Shown here one piece after another: positions 1 through 5,178 of a stretch of DNA of 5,178 nucleotides. The notes beneath the pieces were generated by a model. That model saw nothing but the letters and a program-made list of their open reading frames with translations, made no database searches and was not told where the DNA came from. The number at the start of each line of letters is the position of its first letter. Positions within the stretch are counted from its first letter, which is position 1. The stretch covers positions 1 through 5,178 of the forward strand of contig JACQAF010000170.1 in assembly GCA_016195145.1 (NCBI GenBank), read 5' to 3'. Position numbers and translations under genes: made by a program. The stretch comes from Rhodospirillales bacterium. Its GTDB lineage: Bacteria > Pseudomonadota > Alphaproteobacteria > CACIAM-22H2.

Positions 1-80
1 ATCGCCTGGGCGATATCGAGGCCGGAGACTGCGGCGGGGAATTCCTTGACCTTACCGTCGGGCAGCTTGATGGCGACCAT
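1..80 (-). CDS. thrS: Threonyl-tRNA synthetase, N-terminal fragment (TGS domain start)
   Basis: This is the first 26 codons of a gene that runs off the left edge. The peptide starts MVAIKLPDGKVKEF and continues with a VSGLDIAQA stretch. That is the opening beta-hairpin and helix of the TGS domain found at the extreme N terminus of bacterial ThrRS, whose usual form is 'xIxLPDGxxxxF...GxDIAxxI'. The full enzyme charges tRNA-Thr with threonine in the cytoplasm; the editing, catalytic and anticodon-binding domains lie outside the window. The ATG at 80 is preceded by AAGGA at 92-96, with an 11-nt spacer that is slightly long. RelA/SpoT proteins also carry TGS domains, but internally, so a TGS at residue 1 favours ThrRS. 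The gene lies 52 bp downstream of the GT9 gene on the same strand and has its own promoter. Family assignment is firm despite the short length. Confidence 0.9.
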   Translation of the reverse strand, partial: MVAIKLPDGKVKEFPAAVSGLDIAQA

Positions 81-105
81 GAACGCGTAAATCCTTGAAA
101 GACAG

Positions 106-126
106 CGCAATCTAAGCGGAATTGCG
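106..126. repeat. Inverted repeat spanning the thrS -10 region
   Basis: CGCAAT at 106-111 and ATTGCG at 121-126 are perfect 6-bp complementary arms around a 9-nt centre. The dyad covers the proposed thrS -10 box and part of the -10/-35 spacer. It could be an operator, or a weak hairpin in read-through RNA from the GT9 gene. No T-run follows it on the minus strand, so it does not look like an intrinsic terminator. Arms this short can occur by chance. Confidence 0.4.
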
Positions 127-136
127 GGGGTGTCAA
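109..136 (-). promoter_or_regulatory. Probable sigma70-type promoter of thrS
   Basis: On the minus strand a perfect -35 hexamer TTGACA (131-136) is followed after 16 bp by TAGATT (109-114), which matches TATAAT at four of six positions. A start about 7 nt further on, near 102, would give a leader of roughly 22 nt containing the AAGGA ribosome site at 92-96. The -35 box contains the TGA stop codon (133-135) of the upstream GT9 gene, so the promoter begins inside the end of that gene. Geometry and position directly before thrS support the call; it has not been tested. Confidence 0.6.
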
Positions 137-1056
137 GCCGCCGGCAGCGTCGCCGCGACCTCGATCGCCGGCAGGGCGGCGAGATCGGCCCGTCGCAGCA
201 CTGTCACCCGTGCGCCGCGCGGCGCGCACAACGCCGGGTCGGATGCGGCCGAGAACAGCACCACCGAATGGCACCCGACGACCGCGCTCAGATGCATCGG
301 CCCCGTATCGTTGCCGACCGCGACCGCCGCCGCACGCGCCAGCGCCGCGATTTCGGCGAGCGATGTCTGGCCGGTCAGGTCGCGCACCGTGGGGCAGATC
401 GCGGCGATTTCCGTCGCCAGCGGCGCTTCCTCGGGCAAGCCGATCACGACCGGCGTCAGGCCACGCCCGGCCAGTTTTTTCGCCAGCTCGCCGTAACGCG
501 CCGCCGGCCAGCGCTTTTCCGGCCGCCGGGCCGAGCCGCCCGGAATCAGCAAGCCGAAGGGTCGCGGCAGCGCGAACCGCGCGATATCGGCGCGCAGCCA
601 CGCTATGTCGGGCGGCGGGACGCGGGCAATGCCGGCGATCGCCAGCTGATCGGCCTGGCGGTCGATCGTGTGCATGCGGTCGCGCGCCGGGTTGGCGTGC
701 GGGTGCGAGCAGCCGCGTGCGATCCCCGACCATTGCGGCCGGGCGCGGCTGGGAAACAGGCGGAAATAGAACGAGCTGCGGTCGGACGTTTGCAGATCGT
801 AAACGCGCGAGAAGTTTCCGGCGCGCAAACGCGTCCGCAACCGCGCGATCCCGCCGAGATTCCAGAACGCCGGTCGGGCGTCGATCCACACCTCGTCGGC
901 ATAGGGGCTGGCGGCGATCAGCGGCGCAAACGCCTTGGCGGTCAGCGCCATGATGCGGGCCTGCGAATGATGGGCGCGGATCGCCGCCATCGGGCCCAGC
1001 GCCTGGATCACGTCGCCCAGCGCGCCGAGCTTGATCACCAGGATACTGTCGGCCAT
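133..1056 (-). CDS. Glycosyltransferase family 9 (heptosyltransferase-like)
   Basis: A 307-aa protein of the GT9 / ADP-heptose:LPS heptosyltransferase superfamily (GT-B fold), normal in length. The N-terminal domain opens with ILVIKLGALGDVIQALGP (residues 5-22); Asp15 in the GALGD turn aligns with the catalytic aspartate of WaaC. The C-terminal donor-binding domain carries PGGSARRPEKRWP (172-184) and the hallmark GNDTGPMH (248-255), with Asp250 at the conserved donor-site position. These enzymes add a sugar, classically heptose, from a nucleotide-sugar to a lipid-linked acceptor at the inner face of the cytoplasmic membrane. The donor here is not shown, since no heptose biosynthesis gene lies in the window. 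The reading frame opens 28 codons upstream, but that extension lies inside the GT4 gene and reads as out-of-frame low-complexity sequence, so ATG 1056 is chosen. That start overlaps the GT4 stop as TAATG and has no clear Shine-Dalgarno, indicating translational coupling. Confidence 0.88.
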   Translation of the reverse strand: MADSILVIKLGALGDVIQALGPMAAIRAHHSQARIMALTAKAFAPLIAASPYADEVWIDARPAFWNLGGIARLRTRLRAGNFSRVYDLQTSDRSSFYFRLFPSRARPQWSGIARGCSHPHANPARDRMHTIDRQADQLAIAGIARVPPPDIAWLRADIARFALPRPFGLLIPGGSARRPEKRWPAARYGELAKKLAGRGLTPVVIGLPEEAPLATEIAAICPTVRDLTGQTSLAEIAALARAAAVAVGNDTGPMHLSAVVGCHSVVLFSAASDPALCAPRGARVTVLRRADLAALPAIEVAATLPAA

Positions 1057-2258
1057 TACGTGCCCGGGCCGGCGCTGGCCGTTGCCGCAGTCTGCGCCTC
1101 GGCCAGCACTTCCTCGTAGACCGCAAGCGTCGAGGCGCACATGTGATCGCGTCCATAGCGCCCGCGCACATGATCGATGGCGCGCCGGGCCAGCGCGTCG
1201 CGCTGGCCGGTGTCGAGCGTCAGCGCCTCGGCCAGCGCCGCAGCCAGCGTGCGCGCATTGCCGGGCGGAAATAGCCAGCCGGTTTCGCCCGGCAGCAGGA
1301 TTTCCGGCGCGCCGCCATGATCGGGGGCGACCACCGGCCGGCCCATCGCCTGCGCCTCGGCAACGACGCGCCCGAACCCTTCAGGGTCGGTCGAGGCCGA
1401 GACGACGACGTCGGACAGCATATAGGCGGCCGGCATGTCGCGGCATTCGTCGACCGACCGCACCACGCCCTCCAGCCCGCGGGCGCGGACGAGCGATTCG
1501 ATCTCTGCCCGATACCGGCTGCGCCCCTGGTCGGAGCCGACGAGTAGGCAGCACACGTCGCGCCGGCCAAGGACGGCGAGCGCCTCGATCAGCAGGCGCT
1601 GGCCCTTCCAGCGCGTCAGCCGGCCGGGAAGCATGATCACCGGCGCGCCGTCGGGCAGGCGCCAGTCGCGGGCGAGTCGGATAACCCGTTCGGCGCTCAC
1701 CCGTGCCGGGTCGAATCCGGCAAAATCGATGCCGCGCGGAATCACCCGCAGGCGGGCGGGGTCGAGATTGTATTCGGCGACGACATGGCGGCCGACGAAT
1801 TCGGAAATTGCGATCACCCGGGCCCCGCGCGCCATCACCGAATTGTAGCGACGCTTGACGGCGTTGCCGACGTTATAGGGCGCATGAAAAGTGGTGACGA
1901 ACGGAACGCCGGAACGCCGCGCGGCGAAATAGGCGCTCCACGCCGGCGCGCGCGAACGTGCATGTACGATATCGACGCCATAAGCGGCGAAAGTTTCGGT
2001 CAGACGGCCGATATTCTTGCGGATGACGAACGGGTTTTTCGAATCGAGCGGCAGGGCGATGTGGATGCCGCCGGCACGTTCGATCTCGCGCACCAGCGGG
2101 CCGCCGGCCGAGGCGACGAGCGCGCGCCAACCGGCGCGCGCCAAAGCGACGGCGATATCGACCGTCCCCCGTTCGACCCCGCCGGTCACCAGGCTCGGCA
2201 GCACCTGGAGCACCGTCGGGCCGCCGCCCGCCGGTGCTGCCGCTGCCCCGCCGGCCAT
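1056..2258 (-). CDS. Glycosyltransferase family 4 (GT-B, retaining)
   Basis: A 400-aa cytoplasmic or peripheral-membrane glycosyltransferase, typical GT4 length. The N-terminal acceptor domain has VLQVLPSLVTGGVERGT (16-32), whose Gly-Gly-Val-Glu-Arg turn is typical of the family, and an ARVIAISEFVGRHV linker helix (146-159). The C-terminal donor domain has PGRLTRWKGQ (211-220), then the E-x7-E signature in DPEGFGRVVAEAQAMG (291-306), with Glu293 and Glu301, followed by GRPVVAPDHGGAPEI. GT4 enzymes transfer sugars from nucleotide-sugars with retention. Next to a GT9 gene this points to LPS core or another surface glycan, but the sugar is unknown. The frame also has an ATG at 2282 (8 residues longer), but its purine run GAGGG abuts the codon with no spacing. 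ATG 2258 has GAGGTGA at 2267-2273 with an 8-nt spacer and is preferred. The stop overlaps the GT9 start, so the two form an operon. Confidence 0.9.
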   Translation of the reverse strand: MAGGAAAAPAGGGPTVLQVLPSLVTGGVERGTVDIAVALARAGWRALVASAGGPLVREIERAGGIHIALPLDSKNPFVIRKNIGRLTETFAAYGVDIVHARSRAPAWSAYFAARRSGVPFVTTFHAPYNVGNAVKRRYNSVMARGARVIAISEFVGRHVVAEYNLDPARLRVIPRGIDFAGFDPARVSAERVIRLARDWRLPDGAPVIMLPGRLTRWKGQRLLIEALAVLGRRDVCCLLVGSDQGRSRYRAEIESLVRARGLEGVVRSVDECRDMPAAYMLSDVVVSASTDPEGFGRVVAEAQAMGRPVVAPDHGGAPEILLPGETGWLFPPGNARTLAAALAEALTLDTGQRDALARRAIDHVRGRYGRDHMCASTLAVYEEVLAEAQTAATASAGPGT

Positions 2259-2266
2259 GGTAGACT

Positions 2267-2273
2267 TCACCTC
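2267..2273 (-). promoter_or_regulatory. Shine-Dalgarno site that fixes the GT4 start
   Basis: GAGGTGA on the minus strand is a seven-base match to the anti-Shine-Dalgarno complement, 8 nt before ATG 2258. It supports that codon over the in-frame ATG at 2282, which would place this site inside the coding region. Confidence 0.6.
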
Positions 2274-2318
2274 GAGATTCATCCCTCAGCCGCCCGTGTC
2301 TTGCTATCCGGCCGCATC

Positions 2319-3095
2319 ATGAGCCAAACCGCCACCGCCCCACCGCCCGCGCCCCGTATCCTCGTCGATTCGCGCGGCGTTTCTATCGCCTACCACAGAA
2401 CCACCGGCAAGTCCCCCGGCGCGGTGTTCATGGGCGGTTTCATGTCCGACATGACCGGCGCCAAGGCATTGACGCTGGAAGCATTCTGCCGGGCGCGCGG
2501 CCAGGCCTTTCTGCGCTTCGACTATCAGGGTCATGGCGCGTCGTCCGGCCGTTTCGAGGAGGGCACGATCGGCCTGTGGCGCGACGATGCGCTCGCCGCC
2601 TTCGACCGGCTGACCGAAGGGCCGCAGGTGCTGGTCGGCTCCAGTATGGGCAGCTGGATCGCCACGCTTGTCGCGCTCGCCCGGCCGGAGCGGGTCGCCG
2701 GGCTCGTCACCATTGCCGCCGCGCTCGATTTCACCGAGGACCTGATGTGGGCGAAATTCCCGCCCGAAGCGCAGATGGTGCTCGAAACCGAGGGCGTCAT
2801 CTACGAGCCATCGGCCTATAGCGACACGCCCTACGCCATCACCAAGCATCTGATCGATGACGGCCGGCGGCATCTGCTGCTGCGCGACGAGATGATTCCC
2901 TTCGCCAAGCCGGTACGGCTGCTGCACGGCATGCAGGACCCCGACGTGCCATGGCAACGTTCCCTGCTGATCGCCGAAAAACTCGCCTCGGACGACGTGC
3001 GGGTGATTCTGCTCAAGGACGGCGACCACCGCCTGTCGCGCGATTCCGATCTCGCCCTGCTCGCGCAAACGGTCGGGGAACTGCTGGACGCCTAG
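2319..3095 (+). CDS. Alpha/beta hydrolase, ABHD10-like serine esterase/thioesterase
   Basis: A 258-aa single-domain alpha/beta hydrolase without signal peptide or membrane segment. The catalytic triad is readable: nucleophile Ser109 in GSSMG (107-111), Asp207 in LLHGMQDPDVPW (201-212) and His237 in GDHRLS. From memory of human ABHD10 the similarity runs almost end to end: KSPG near residue 31, MTGAKAL (45-51), FC near 56, RFDYQGHG (66-73), a T-x-G-x-W around 83-87, GPQVLVGSS (101-109), then ARPE, RLLHGM and DHR in the same order. ABHD10 is a mitochondrial esterase reported to cleave acyl-glucuronides and cysteine-linked palmitate. A thioesterase or esterase role in the cytoplasm is therefore inferred; the bacterial substrate is unknown. 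The homology starts around residue 14, so ATG 2319 fits, although no Shine-Dalgarno is visible. The gene diverges from GT4 across about 60 bp and its stop overlaps that of the next gene. Confidence 0.88.
   Translation: MSQTATAPPPAPRILVDSRGVSIAYHRTTGKSPGAVFMGGFMSDMTGAKALTLEAFCRARGQAFLRFDYQGHGASSGRFEEGTIGLWRDDALAAFDRLTEGPQVLVGSSMGSWIATLVALARPERVAGLVTIAAALDFTEDLMWAKFPPEAQMVLETEGVIYEPSAYSDTPYAITKHLIDDGRRHLLLRDEMIPFAKPVRLLHGMQDPDVPWQRSLLIAEKLASDDVRVILLKDGDHRLSRDSDLALLAQTVGELLDA
3092..3095. other. CTAG palindrome serving as both convergent stop codons
   Basis: CTAG reads TAG on the plus strand (3093-3095, end of the hydrolase) and TAG on the minus strand (3092-3094, end of the membrane protein). 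The two genes therefore overlap tail to tail by 4 nt, leaving no intergenic room for a terminator. I find only one other CTAG in the window, at 4371. Confidence 0.9.
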
Positions 3096-3925
3096 CTCGC
3101 CGCTTTCGCCGACGGCAAGGCGAAGGACAGCAGCGTTTCTTCGGCGTGGCGGCGATAGAATTTGAGGAAGCCGAGCACGAGCACGAAACCGGCGGCGAGA
3201 AACGCCAGCGCCATCAGCAGCATCCATGGCTGGAAGCCGAGGCGGATGAACTTGCACACGAAGCCGAGCCCGCCGATATAGCAGACCAGCGCCGCGTTGC
3301 GGCAGAAGCCGTAGAGCATCACGTAATCGTACATGCGCGCCCCGGCCGGCGGGTTGCGGTCCATTACATGATGGGCGACGAGGGCGAACCAGTCATGCGG
3401 CGCGGTCTTGGCGCGCGTCGCGCCAAAGGCTTCGGTGAAACGTTCATCGACCCGGGCGATCATTCCCTTGTCGAGCTTCCTCAAGAGGCAGCGAAACGCG
3501 CCGGTCAGGTTGAACAGCTCGAACGCCCAAGCATAAAGAATAAATGGCAGATACTGCACGGCCCAGAAAAAGGCGTGCGCCGACGCATCGAGGATATTGC
3601 GCGTGATCGTGCGCTGGAAATAGTCGCCCGAATAGACGTATTCGGCGGTCAGGAAATGCGATGGCTGGCCGGTGAACGCCACCACCAGCCGGCCGAGCGT
3701 CTCGGCCGAAACGATCGCCGCGATCTGGCCGGCGATATACGCCGCCGCCAGCAGAAAACCGAGCGCGACCAATGCCGTACCGGTCGACCAGGCGCCAGGG
3801 CCCGGAATGCCGGCCATCTGGAGCTGGTCGCGAAAGAGATAAGCGAGGATGGCGACGAGCGCCGCGCCGGGGATCAGGTACCCGACGATGCTGTAGAGAA
3901 TGAACGGCTGGCGCGCACTACGCAT
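3092..3925 (-). CDS. Uncharacterised multi-pass inner-membrane protein
   Basis: A 277-aa protein I do not recognise. Clear hydrophobic spans lie at about residues 11-31, 49-72, 204-226 and 234-256. A fifth, aromatic-rich stretch at 117-139 may be a membrane span or a re-entrant helix. Between it and residue 204 is a polar loop of about 65 residues rich in Arg, Lys and acidic residues, including LLRKLDKGMIARVDERF (147-163). The tail after 256 is short and basic (KFYRRH). There is no signal peptide, cofactor motif, or transporter or enzyme signature that I can identify. ATG 3925 is well supported by AAGGGGG at 3930-3936, 4 nt upstream. It lies 134 bp downstream of the SDR gene on the same strand, so co-transcription is possible but not shown. 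Its stop overlaps the hydrolase stop by 4 nt on the opposite strand. Hydrophobic layout and ribosome site make the gene convincing; its function stays open. Confidence 0.82.
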   Translation of the reverse strand: MRSARQPFILYSIVGYLIPGAALVAILAYLFRDQLQMAGIPGPGAWSTGTALVALGFLLAAAYIAGQIAAIVSAETLGRLVVAFTGQPSHFLTAEYVYSGDYFQRTITRNILDASAHAFFWAVQYLPFILYAWAFELFNLTGAFRCLLRKLDKGMIARVDERFTEAFGATRAKTAPHDWFALVAHHVMDRNPPAGARMYDYVMLYGFCRNAALVCYIGGLGFVCKFIRLGFQPWMLLMALAFLAAGFVLVLGFLKFYRRHAEETLLSFALPSAKAAS

Positions 3926-3929
3926 GGTT

Positions 3930-3936
3930 CCCCCTT
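3930..3936 (-). promoter_or_regulatory. Ribosome binding site of the membrane protein gene
   Basis: AAGGGGG on the minus strand lies 4 nt before ATG 3925. It is one of the strongest purine-rich start sites in the window and fixes the start of an otherwise unrecognised gene. Confidence 0.55.
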
Positions 3937-4059
3937 CTTGCGTTTGTCACGAAGATGGACGAGCGCGCGAAAAATGCAACCGAAAGCTTTCCGCCCGACC
4001 CGCCGCCGGCTTCACTATCGCCTGAACCGGCCGGCGCGGCCAAGCCCGTCGCCACCCCC

Positions 4060-4962
4060 TTATGCCCGCTCGCCGGGCGATGGGGGCAGCAGCGCCTTCA
4101 GCCCGGCGCGGTAATCGGGATAGGCGAGGCGCACGCCCAGCTCCATCTTGATCCGCAGGTTCGAGACGCGCTTGTTATCGCCATAGAAGCTTTGCGCCAT
4201 ATCCGACATCGCGGCAACCGCCTTGGCATAGGGGATTTCCGGCGGCGGTTCGTGACCGAGCAGCGCGCAGGCATAGGCGATCACCTCCTGCGGCGGCGCC
4301 GGATCGTCGTCGCAGACATTGTAGACCCCGCCGGGGTTGGGCCGCGTCATCGACGCTTCGAGAACCGCTGCTAGGTCCTCGACATGGATGCGGCTGAACA
4401 CCTGCCCGGGCTTGACGATGCGCCGCGCCTTTCCTTCGCGCACCGTTTCGAGGGCGCTGCGGCCCGGACCGTAAATCCCGGCGAGGCGGAACACATGCAC
4501 CGGCAGGCCCATGCGGACGAGGCCGAGCCACCCCCGTTCGGCCGCCACCCGCGCGGCGCCGCGCCGGCCGGTCGGGTGCAGCCCGGCGTTTTCGTCCACC
4601 CAGTCGCCGTTGCGGTCGCCATAGACCCCGGTGGTCGACAGATAGCCCACCCAGCGCACCCCCTTGAGGGCGGCGAGATCGGCGGCATGGCGGTCGAGGA
4701 CCGCATCGCCCGCGTCGTCGGGCGGGACCGAGCTCAGCACATGGGTCGCCCCGGCGAACGCCTGGGGGAAATCGGCGAGCGGCCGGTCGCGGTCGAAGAT
4801 ATGCGGCGCGATGCCCTGGGCCCGAAGTTCGGCCGCCCGCGCCTCGTCGCGGCAGGTGCCGGCGACCATCCAGCCGCGGGCGCGCAGGCGACGAGCAAGA
4901 ACGAGGGCGGAGTAGCCGAGGCCGAAGACGAACAGCCGGCGCGGCGCGGGAATGGCAGCCAT
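4060..4962 (-). CDS. YeeZ-like atypical SDR (NAD(P)-binding epimerase/dehydratase-type)
   Basis: A 300-aa Rossmann-fold protein of the extended/atypical short-chain dehydrogenase superfamily. The nucleotide-binding turn is GLGYSA (14-19) after a hydrophobic first strand, followed by the basic helix LARRLRARGW. STTGVYGDRNGDWVDE (109-124), RLAGIYGPGRSALE (159-172), SRIHVEDLA (190-198) and GGVYNVCDDDPAP (211-223) match E. coli YeeZ in order and spacing, as does the ending ELGVRLAYPDYRAGL. The usual Tyr-x3-Lys pair is missing: the equivalent stretch is TGRRGAARVAAE (131-142), so ordinary SDR catalysis is doubtful. YeeZ itself has no firmly established reaction, so I give none. The frame can be extended two codons to a TTG at 4968; ATG 4962 is chosen as the ordinary codon directly before the conserved part. 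No Shine-Dalgarno precedes either, and a TATAGA box at 4969-4974 suggests a leaderless mRNA. Confidence 0.85.
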   Translation of the reverse strand: MAAIPAPRRLFVFGLGYSALVLARRLRARGWMVAGTCRDEARAAELRAQGIAPHIFDRDRPLADFPQAFAGATHVLSSVPPDDAGDAVLDRHAADLAALKGVRWVGYLSTTGVYGDRNGDWVDENAGLHPTGRRGAARVAAERGWLGLVRMGLPVHVFRLAGIYGPGRSALETVREGKARRIVKPGQVFSRIHVEDLAAVLEASMTRPNPGGVYNVCDDDPAPPQEVIAYACALLGHEPPPEIPYAKAVAAMSDMAQSFYGDNKRVSNLRIKMELGVRLAYPDYRAGLKALLPPSPGERA

Positions 4963-4968
4963 GAGCAA

Positions 4969-4974
4969 TCTATA
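4969..4974 (-). promoter_or_regulatory. Candidate -10 box for leaderless SDR transcript
   Basis: TATAGA on the minus strand ends 6 bp before ATG 4962, so initiation at the usual distance would fall on or within a base or two of the start codon. The gene lacks a Shine-Dalgarno, which fits leaderless translation. No good -35 hexamer is found 16-18 bp upstream, so confidence is low. Confidence 0.3.
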
Positions 4975-5009
4975 TGGCGCGATTCCGGGTCCGGCGCTAT
5001 GGTCCTTGT

Positions 5010-5024
5010 GCCGGCGTCGCCGGC
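5010..5024. repeat. Perfect GC dyad in the divergent spacer
   Basis: GCCGGCG and CGCCGGC are 7-bp complementary arms around a single T at 5017. As RNA it could fold as a 6-bp stem with a GTC or GAC loop. It sits in the 100-bp spacer between the SDR and the exported-protein gene, 38 bp before the latter's start. It may be an operator or a 5'-UTR hairpin. In DNA this GC-rich, chance is a real alternative. Confidence 0.4.
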
Positions 5025-5062
5025 TGCCCCCGTATCGCCCCCAACCGTGCGGAACCCGTTGA

Positions 5063-5178
5063 ATGCCGCGCTTTTTCCTGCGCCGTTTCTCCCTTGTCCT
5101 GCTGGCGTCGCTTGTCGCCCTTGCGGCGACCGATGCAATGGCGCAGAAATCGCCTGCGCCGCGCCGGATGTTGCAGAT
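5063..5178 (+). CDS. N terminus of an exported protein (signal peptide), truncated by window edge
   Basis: An open frame starts at ATG 5063 and is still open at the right edge, giving 38 complete codons. It encodes a classical Sec signal peptide: a basic n-region (MPRFFLRR), a hydrophobic core SLVLLASLVALAA (10-22), and a plausible signal peptidase I site after Ala-Met-Ala at residues 25-27. The mature start is then QKSPAPRRMLQ. There is no lipobox cysteine, so it is not an obvious lipoprotein. The product would go to the periplasm or outer membrane; too little mature sequence is present to name it. A weak GGA lies about 9 nt upstream of the start. It is divergent from the SDR gene, with 100 bp between start codons. 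Confidence 0.7.
   Translation, partial: MPRFFLRRFSLVLLASLVALAATDAMAQKSPAPRRMLQ

Noticed and set aside
130..1119. 329-codon plus-strand open frame opposite GT9
   Set aside because: It is Arg/Gln/Ala/Asp-rich with no domain pattern. It is the antisense shadow of a gene with clear GT9 motifs in very GC-rich DNA.
1057..1140. 28-residue N-terminal extension of GT9
   Set aside because: It lies wholly inside GT4 coding sequence in another frame, and family homology begins right at the ATG at 1056.
1855..1873. TTGACG with a nearby TATAGG on the plus strand inside GT4
   Set aside because: The spacing is about 13 bp, too short for a sigma70 promoter, and it lies far from any plus-strand gene start.
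1785..2318. Upstream extension of the hydrolase frame to 1785
   Set aside because: This part is antisense to GT4 and has no hydrolase similarity; the ABHD10-like sequence begins shortly after ATG 2319.
2304..3257. 317-codon minus-strand open frame opposite the hydrolase
   Set aside because: Low-complexity shadow without motifs, while the opposite strand encodes an intact catalytic triad.
3982..3991. Palindrome GAAAGCTTTC upstream of the membrane protein gene
   Set aside because: A 10-bp self-complementary sequence with no loop or T-run; not a terminator, and no second copy suggests an operator.
4029..4041. Hairpin GGCCG-GCG-CGGCC downstream of the SDR stop
   Set aside because: Only a 5-bp stem in GC-rich sequence and no following T-run, so not supportable as an intrinsic terminator.
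4014..4043. Minus-strand TTGGCC - 18 bp - GATAGT as promoter of the membrane protein gene
   Set aside because: Each box matches only four of six consensus positions and the leader would be about 80 nt; too weak to list as a feature.
2951..4114. 387-codon plus-strand open frame opposite the membrane protein
   Set aside because: Strongly charged, motif-free sequence; the minus strand gives coherent hydrophobic spans with a good ribosome site.

Overview
The window is GC-rich DNA with tightly packed genes on both strands, and every protein reads as ordinary housekeeping or envelope biology of an alphaproteobacterium. That assignment is an inference. It rests on base composition, on the GT9 and YeeZ-like sequence types, and on a close bacterial counterpart of the mitochondrial hydrolase ABHD10. 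I cannot name the order. No RNA gene, mobile element, CRISPR array or phage gene is visible.

Layout. Bases 1-80 (minus) are the first 26 codons of threonyl-tRNA synthetase (thrS), preceded by a recognisable promoter at 109-136. Bases 133-1056 and 1056-2258 (minus) are a translationally coupled pair of glycosyltransferases, GT9 and GT4, reading toward thrS. A very short divergent spacer (about 60 bp) separates them from a plus-strand ABHD10-type alpha/beta hydrolase at 2319-3095. This gene converges on an unrecognised multi-pass membrane protein (3092-3925, minus), and the two stop codons share a single CTAG palindrome. A 134-bp gap then leads back to a YeeZ-like atypical SDR (4060-4962, minus). 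A 100-bp divergent spacer with a GC dyad separates that gene from the start of an exported protein (5063 onward, plus), which is cut by the window edge.

How the genes work together. The GT4-GT9 pair is the only clear functional module. The two enzymes probably add successive sugars to a cell-surface glycan such as an LPS core, at the cytoplasmic face of the inner membrane. The hydrolase, membrane protein and SDR may serve the envelope as well, but only proximity suggests it. I found no convincing new multi-gene system. The points most worth a second look are the ABHD10 relative, the orphan membrane protein, the double-stop overlap, and the thrS promoter built into the end of the GT9 gene.
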